A stretch of 64,000 bases of DNA from Elymus sibiricus (taxonomy: Eukaryota > Streptophyta > Magnoliopsida > Poales > Poaceae), in contig CM077667.1 in NCBI GenBank assembly GCA_039707655.1, positions 417,117,409 to 417,181,408 of the forward strand. Reading direction: 5' to 3'. Within the stretch, counting starts at the first letter, position 1. The number at the start of each line of letters is the position of its first letter. Below, in pieces: positions 57,532-64,000 of this stretch. Both the position numbers and the translations under genes were made by a program. The notes under the pieces were generated by a model. The model ran no database searches. It was not told the DNA's origin and was given only the letters and a program-made list of their open reading frames with translations.

Positions 57532-58744
57532 ACCCCTACTAATAAAGCAAGGTGGTATTCTTGGTTTCGTCCCGCTTATGTGTTTTTTTTATTTCGTTCC
57601 GTTTAGATGATTCTTTGACCTGAGGTGGTACTAAATTCTGTCCGTCCGAAAACCATAAAAACGTTTCATTGTATTGTTGAGCGTTTCTACCTGGGCCATG
57701 CAAAGCGGGGGCGGGAGCGTCGTGCGTGGGCTCGGCAGCGGGAACATGCGTGGACAAGAACAACCGAGAGGCGAGAGGCGAAGTTGGGCGCAAGCAGGGA
57801 GCTAGTCGTAGACGAAGCCCGTTCATGAGGAGGAAGGACGACCACCGAAGCTTGGCAAGAGCGAACGCCGGCGTCGCGTGGAGTCTGGAGACGTGCTGAC
57901 GCAGCCGTCGATGGCAGCCTTGACGAAGAAAACGCTTCGGTTGAAAATCGGATGGCACCATTTAAAAAAACGGATGGCGTGGGGCTGCCGGTCGGCCAGC
58001 TAGCTCCAGGACCAAGAGGGGCAGCAGGTGGAGGCGGAGAGGCGCCTGTGTGTGGCTGGGAGGCGGACGTGGCCGGGGCAGGTTCTCGCGGCCGAGCCGG
58101 GCATCGACGGGGCGGAGCATGGAAGCGCGTGGGAGAAGAGGGGCGGCCGTAGCAGAACGAGATGGTGGGGGTGGAGCTCGGGATGATGGTGTTATGCCGG
58201 AGTTGGAGACGGGGATACACGGTCGGAGGCATCACGGTGGAGTCGGTGGCGTCGTCGACAGGCCGGCGACGAGGGACAGAAGCATGGTGGTGGCCGGTCC
58301 GCCGGTGGGCGCTAGGTGCGGTCGAAGAGGGCACGCATGGAGACGGCGCTTGGGAGCAACCGATGATGGAGGTTAAGCAGAGTGCCGACAACGGCGAAAC
58401 AAGCTGGGATGCGTGCTTCATGGTCGCGGACAGCAGCAAGCAAGGCAGGCACGCATCTAGCATTCTACGTACCAAGCCAGCAGGCACGCAGCTTGATGGA
58501 TGGCGTGTTGTGCGTGGGCTAGCTTGCTGAAAGGAGCAAAGCATTTTTTTTTCTGGTTATGCTCGGCTCGGCCCATTGCCTGGAGTATCAATGAGCCGAC
58601 TTGGAAATCAACAAGCAGACACACTGGTGTTTGGTTTGAAGATATCATTGAGCTAATTAAACTGGAGAGATTGTGGGGCAATCTGTCGATCGACTACAAG
58701 TTGATTTTTTCAGTCCCGTTGCAACGCACGGGCATGTTTCCTAG
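57531..58744 (+). mobile_element. Helitron-like non-autonomous element 1
   Basis: The 5' region reads CTACTAATAAAGCAAGG, like grass Helitron starts. The 3' end has the hairpin CCCGTTGCAACGCACGGG at 58715-58732 followed 8 bp later by CTAG then T, the CTRR-T signature of Helitrons. The interior is GC-rich; its open frames (up to 285 codons, minus strand) look like low-complexity chance coding. No Rep/helicase is present. Confidence 0.6.
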
Positions 58745-58751
58745 TACCTTA

Positions 58752-58752
<1 letters not shown>

Positions 58753-58783
<31 letters not shown>
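58753..58783. repeat. (TA)n microsatellite
   Basis: About 15 TA dinucleotides between Helitron-like element 1 and the 2.1-kb inverted-repeat element. Confidence 0.95.
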
Positions 58784-58785
<2 letters not shown>

Positions 58786-60924
58786 ACTCCTCTTTTATAC
58801 TCCCAGGAGTATACTCCCATCCTAGATAATGAGGTTCAACGGATGAGGAGAGTAGACCCAGTAGCCGCAGCTAACGAACGAATAACTAATTTCGTTGCAT
58901 GCATAACAACTCCCTGAAAGGAAGGAACGTGTGAATGCTAATCTCTGGTTGTTAACTTAATGATGTATGGGTCATAATCTCTCTTTCTGCGCACATGAGT
59001 ATGCCACACTTTTTTACTATGCGTACTTGTGCTATGATATACTGGTATATTCCCTCAAAAAAGATATACAGGTATATACTCTATTTTTATACTAGAGTAT
59101 GAGATTACATATACACTACATGCTCCGAGGAAGTATATACTCGACTTTTTTTAGAGTGTGTATACACCATATTTTGTGATGAAGTATATACCTCATTTTA
59201 TGTAGCATATACTTCATATTCTATTCGATAATATATACTTCATATTATTGTGAGTATATACTAGTTTATCACTTGTAATTGATAAACATCACATTTTATG
59301 AGAGTATATACTATATGTTTGGAATAACCTGAAGATGGCTTTTGCCTCGCTTTATATATATCACATTTTGTATGAGTATGTACTAGATATTTTGTGAGGA
59401 AGTATGTACTTCATATAATAAGGGATAGTATATACTCCCTCCGTCCTAAAATAGGTGTCCCAAGCTTAGTACAACTTTATACTAGAGCCAGTACAAAGTT
59501 GAGATACTTATTTTGGAACGAAGGAAGTACTAATATTTTGTGAGTAAGTTCATACTTCGTCTTTTGTGAGCTAGTATATGGTGATGTACATCAGTTGTGA
59601 GGGATTTACAAGAGTATAGACTACACTTTCTGAAGATATACAAACTACATTTTCTGAAAAACTACAAACTACAATATCTATGAGAAAATATAGTTCTTTT
59701 ACGAGAGAGTATATACCACATCATTGTGATTCATAAGAAGGAATATAGAGCTTGCATAAGGGGTGTATTCATAAGAAATATATGCAGCTTTGCTCATCAA
59801 TAGTAACAAACATGGCTCATAATATAAGTGCGAAGAAAACTACAATAGCCACTGCCTTATACAATACATGATACGATGTTGATACATTGCACCGTCGGTG
59901 CTGGGAGTTTTATGTTTTGTGTCATGGCGCGTGCCAGATCGGCAGGAGATCACACACTACACATGCATGCTGGAATGAGGGAACTCGCCAGCTCGGCGTA
60001 TTGATGTCTAGTTGGATCACCAGCCGTACATGCAAGAAGTCTCCCTTCATGTCGCACCGTCGCCCGCGGCTGCCGTCGTCTTCGTGCTGCACCCTAGACC
60101 ATCCACGCTCTTTGTATAGAAATCAATAATCAGAGCGCACGGATGCATGCTTCGAACCCAACCCATGCGTGCGTAGCTTGACTCCTGCAGTGGCTGTGAC
60201 CATAATTGCGTAAGGTGGATGCGTCTTGACAAAAAATACAAATTAAAAAAGGATGATCTTCATCGATCTAACTTGGCCGATTGATCACCTCCACATTATT
60301 TATCCACAGGCTGCGAGATTCAACAGAAACGAATGTATGAAACTTAATTAATAATACAAGAAAGTGCATACATAAAGGTGATGCGTACATGAGTTAATAC
60401 CTGAACAGTGAGATGGTGAAGTATCATGGTTGATTCCTTCTGGTCGTCGCCGGCCAGGCAAGGGTAGCAGCATCACGTCATCTCCTTGTCGCCATAGCAT
60501 AGCCGGCGTTGCCCACGGCGTCTATGTTACGCGAGGAAGCAATGGTCGTAGGAGCTGCCCGCGAGAGGTATAATTGTTTCCTTCGGATGTTGTCGCTGTA
60601 TTGCTGGATCAGGAGGCCACCGCACATCATCCTCTGGTCGTTGCCGTCGTCGTGTCGTCGCCGCCCGGCATGATATGAGAGGGTCATCCGAATACAAGAT
60701 TCAAAAGCCTAAGAAACCAATATGCTGCGGCAACAAACATGCAACAATACGTGTGCTATCCCTAGTATTGCGGAACAACTTTTCAAAATGGACGTTATCC
60801 CTTCCGTGGGATTTGCATGTGATTAGTTAACTATCTGGACATCCGATGAAGTAAAATAGCGTAGGAAATTCAAAAGCTGACACGTGGATAGGAGTATGTA
60901 CTCCTAGGAGTACCAACCCATTTT

Positions 60925-60926
<2 letters not shown>
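58784..60926. mobile_element. Unclassified 2.1-kb transposon with imperfect terminal inverted repeats
   Basis: The left end (GG...TACTCCCAGGAGTATACTCC) and right end (...AGTATGTACTCCTAGGAGTAC...CC) are imperfect inverted repeats over about 40 bp. The element is bounded by GG and CC directly inside (TA)n on both sides. The interior (59040-59710) has many AGTATATACT-type motifs and no coding capacity. A Stowaway MITE is nested in it. Confidence 0.5.
59435..59527. mobile_element. Stowaway MITE (Tc1/mariner type), 93 bp
   Basis: It begins CTCCCTCCGTCCTAAAATA and ends with the inverted counterpart TATTTTGGAACGAAGGAAG, flanked by TA on both sides. These are the classic termini of Triticeae Stowaway elements. 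Confidence 0.88.

Positions 60927-61007
<81 letters not shown>
60927..61007. repeat. (TA)n microsatellite, about 40 repeats
   Basis: An almost pure TA run of about 81 bp, followed by ATTTT repeats up to about 61033. Confidence 0.95.
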
Positions 61008-61010
<3 letters not shown>

Positions 61011-61034
61011 ATTTTATTTTATTTATTTATTTTT

Positions 61035-62376
61035 ACTAATAAAGCAAGGTGATATTCTTGGTTTCGTCCCGCGATTAGATGCGTTTTTTGAGTTTTTTTA
61101 TCTGGCGAGGTGGTACTATTGAATTTACGAACGCTTCTTCCTCCCTCGAAGCCGGCGGGCCCGCCCATATCTCTATTTTTATACGTCCGCTGCGTGCTGG
61201 GCCGAGTCTGGCCCGCGTCGGCTGGCTGAGCTGCTGCTGGCTCGCGCTCCAGCCTGGAGCGAGCCAAAAAAAATATGGTGCTCGAGCAGGAATCGAAGCA
61301 ACCCGGCACGAATAATCAAACCTTCACAACTAACCCATCCAGTTAGCTCTTCTGAACTGTCACAGGTTGTTTTCTATTTATACATTACTTTTGACGAATT
61401 TATGTAGGCCAGATTCACTTTCTCAGTACGTATGTGAGGCAAAGCAATGACTACGTGTAGGATCCGTAAAAAAATGTGTACGTGTAGAAACTTACTATTT
61501 TGAATTGCCACGTGAAGGAACTTGATATGGTGACCTTTTTACCTGGTCCACCGTACTAATCGATGGCCGAGCCTGCCTAAAAAAATGTGGGCCGATTGGG
61601 TCTGCTTCGCAAGTCGCAACAACAAAATAATTGATCGATGGGTTCGCCACCCGATTAAATAGTACCACCTTGCCTTTTTAGTCCAAATTTTACAGATTTA
61701 TATACGCGCCCGAGTTGTCTTGAAGACAAGCAAGCTGCCTCAAGAATAAGGACACAAAGGATGAAGCGCGGGTCTCATTCATCCAGTGGGCATAAAAGGA
61801 AGGAGAAAATAATACCGCAAAGAAATTAAATAAATATCCAAAGAGGTGAGGGGCGCGGCATAGATTTCGTAAGATGTGTGCTAAATAAATTATGGTGAAT
61901 CACTATGCTGATAGCTGTACGTTTCAGTGCGCATACGAGGCATGGATAGAAATAATATGAGGTGAGAGAGCATGGCATAAGCGTGTGGATTAATAACGCA
62001 ACGGAATAATACGAGGTGAGAGGGCATGACACGAGCGTGGATTTGCTTGCAACGATGGGAGGTGAGAGGGGCTAAAACTCATTTAGCAAGATTTCTTCAC
62101 TACTCAGTGCGAATTTCAAAAATTGCTCCAACTTCCAAATAACGCCTTGGTATGGAGGATTTTAAAATTAGGCCTTTTAATAACAGAGCAATCATACAAA
62201 AATCGTACCAAAAGTATCGTACGTGATGTTTTTTAATCTAGGACTTATATACATTTCTACTAGCGTGCATCTCGCTGCCGCCGTCGGGTGGCACCATTCG
62301 GATATTGTTATGCCGCGTTATTGTGATGGACACGTTAATCATATCTCCCGTTGCAACGCACGGGAATAAAGGGGCT
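61035..62376 (+). mobile_element. Helitron-like element 2, degenerate
   Basis: It starts ACTAATAAAGCAAGGTG and stays close to element 1 for about 40 bp (ATTCTTGGTTTCGTCCCG). The same 18-nt hairpin CCCGTTGCAACGCACGGG occurs at 62347-62364, but the CTAG terminus is not clear. A stretch at 61662-61684 resembles the start sequence in reverse orientation, so the element may be composite. Confidence 0.45.
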
Positions 62377-63000
62377 ATTGCTTCTTACCACCACAATTTC
62401 GTCCGTTTTTCGTCCGCTCACCTTACCGGTTCAGTTTCGTACGTCCGGTTTCCTAATTCTCGTTCGTACGTCGTCTTCGCTCCGATTCATATGGGCCGGT
62501 ATGGGATGCTGAAATCGCTCTGATTCACATGGGCCGGAATTTATTTCTGGTATGTGCCGCTGAAAACGTTCCTGTGTGCGTTGAAGTTTTTGGGTTCCTT
62601 TTATAATACTCCCACACTGCTTCTTTATATTAAATCATATTAATTTATATATGTTTTCGAGTTGCAAGAATCAAACAAGCCAAGGCCTTGGATACTTCTC
62701 GAGTTGCAAGAATCAAACAAGAACGAGGGTGAGACCTGCCACAAAGACAAAAACAACTGAGGAAGATCACACATGCATATACGACCAATTAAAGAGGAAA
62801 AGCCAGCATTAAAGAGGAAAAGCCAGCATATGGGTGCTTGCCTAGCTCAACCTCTGGTCGATGCAGCTTGGAGAAACCAGCCTTCTGTCGCATTAGTGGC
62901 TTGCATAACCGGGCGGTCTCGTAGCAGCGCAACTCCCGATGGCATGTCGTCGTAGCAGCGCACCGACGGCCGCCCTTGGACCCCCATTGAAGCACCCCGT
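62377..63000. other. No gene seen; two short direct duplications
   Basis: GAGTTGCAAGAATCAAACAAG occurs twice between about 62658 and 62722, and ATTAAAGAGGAAAAGCCAGC twice in tandem near 62788-62828. No coding sequence is supported. Confidence 0.5.
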
Positions 63001-63226
63001 CCACAAAAACCGAAGCATCACCACCGAGCGTATACACGGAAATCAAAGCATCACCACAGCCGCCCAGCACTTTCGCGGTTGTCCACGCCGGGCATGCCGA
63101 GCTTCGGCGGCGTCCACAAAAACCGAAGCATCACCACCGAGATTAGCCATGGAAATCAAGGCATCACCACAGCTGCGAGCACCTCCGCAGTTGTCCGTGC
63201 CGGGCATGGCGAGCTCCGGCGGTCGG
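63001..63226. repeat. Two tandem copies of a 113-bp repeat
   Basis: CCACAAAAACCGAAGCATCA at 63001 recurs at 63114. Both copies continue through GAAATCAA(A/G)GCATCACCACAGC to CCGGGCATG, with about 15% differences. An open frame across it shifts phase between copies, so it is not conserved coding sequence. Confidence 0.75.
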
Positions 63227-64000
63227 GGCAAGAGAGAGGAGCGGCGTTTGAGAGATAAAATGGTGGCAAACTGTGCAAGGGGAAGACGACTGGGCGAGAA
63301 GATATCAGCGGTGCGTGGGGCCGCTGGACACGAGTCATGTGCCCAGGGTAGAACCAGCCAACCTTAAACTGGGAGATAACGCGTGTCCACTGATAAATGT
63401 TATTTGTTAATCACGATCGTTCATGAACGGGAAAATATCTCCGAGTCAGCACGCGGACGTGTTAGCGTGCACGCATGTGGTTGCTCTCTGAAACTACTAT
63501 ATGCGAGCGTTGCCGCATTTGATGCTTGATATTTTTTTACAAGATTGAATTTTGCTCTCTTTTTTTACAGATGAATTTTGCTTTGCTCGTGTCCCTGATA
63601 AGATCACATTGACTGACTATCAAGACATGAAAACTAGAAGACTACTTCATATACACAGGTTAAGACACACACATCGAAACATATAACCTATGCGCCAACA
63701 AAAATAAAATTTCTCCACGCATTGCCGATGGCCATTCAGATGAACGCATAATAAACCACAGAAAAATAGCCATCATGATTTAAGACATCAATGACTCTAT
63801 GTACGATAGACTTACCTTTAATTAGTGATTAATCATCTATAGAGGAGATAGACTTAGCTTTAAAAAATCATGCTTTTAATTATGTCAATGATTTTCCTAA
63901 AATGCACATAACTTCCAAAAAATGTTCCAACTTTTTTAACAAAATCATTTGATCACAAAATTTTCAAAATTCATATTTAAAAAACATGTGTTCCAAAAAA
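63227..64000. other. No feature seen
   Basis: AT-rich towards the end of the window. No convincing gene, terminal repeat or target duplication was found. Confidence 0.4.

Noticed and set aside
57687..58544. 285-codon minus-strand frame inside Helitron-like element 1
   Set aside because: Low-complexity serine/proline/arginine content, frames open on the other strand too, no domain or splice logic.
62939..63367. 142-codon frame across the 113-bp repeats
   Set aside because: The repeat period is not a multiple of three and the two copies are read in different frames, so there is no sign of protein-level conservation.

Overview
The window reads as nuclear DNA of a grass, most likely a Triticeae species (wheat, Aegilops or barley relatives). 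It has spliced GC-rich plant genes in a dense mix of grass transposons: a BARE/Angela-type Copia element, a wheat-type Gypsy LTR, CACTA, Harbinger-like, hAT and Stowaway elements, a LINE, and probable Helitrons. Nothing looks prokaryotic, and I see no rRNA, tRNA or CRISPR.

Layout. 1-8690: old transposon debris. It holds a coiled-coil retroelement ORF with one nonsense codon, a plant-mobile-domain pseudogene, a tandem pair of 478-bp repeats, and a Gypsy LTR/leader remnant. That remnant is split by a 661-bp hAT element carrying a fragment of an ABC-transporter ATPase gene. 8691-32569: four head-to-tail copies of a 5973-bp unit, nearly identical. Each unit ends with the promoter-proximal region and exons 1-2 of an NRT1/PTR (NPF) transporter gene. 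Only the fourth copy continues into the single set of exons 3-4, giving one apparently intact gene (31817-34828, 548 aa). 35059-49983: a degenerate Copia element with very short LTRs, split by a younger 9.6-kb BARE/Angela-like Copia in opposite orientation (36067-45701). 50248-52105: a second NPF paralogue with a frameshift in exon 3. 52257-54051: a 5'-truncated LINE with a clear 14-bp target duplication. 54857-56927 (minus strand): a two-exon gene for a 483-aa grass protein, probably DUF3615-like, with a decayed partial copy beside it and a near-perfect foldback MITE in its promoter. 57470-64000: Helitron-like elements, (TA)n runs, a 2.1-kb inverted-repeat element hosting a Stowaway, and small tandem repeats.

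How it fits together. The two NPF genes were tandem paralogues perhaps only about 0.5 kb apart, and the nested Copia pair now separates them. The 5' half of the first gene, with the transposon-derived DNA upstream, was then amplified to four copies by a junction sharing 8 bp of microhomology. The result is an array of gene heads (promoter, start codon, first two transmembrane exons) feeding one gene body. This is the most unusual structure here. It could create alternative transcription starts and truncated transcripts, or it could partly reflect assembly. Private variants in units 3 and 4 argue that at least those copies are real. All gene models are read by eye from splice signals and protein similarity; no search was run.
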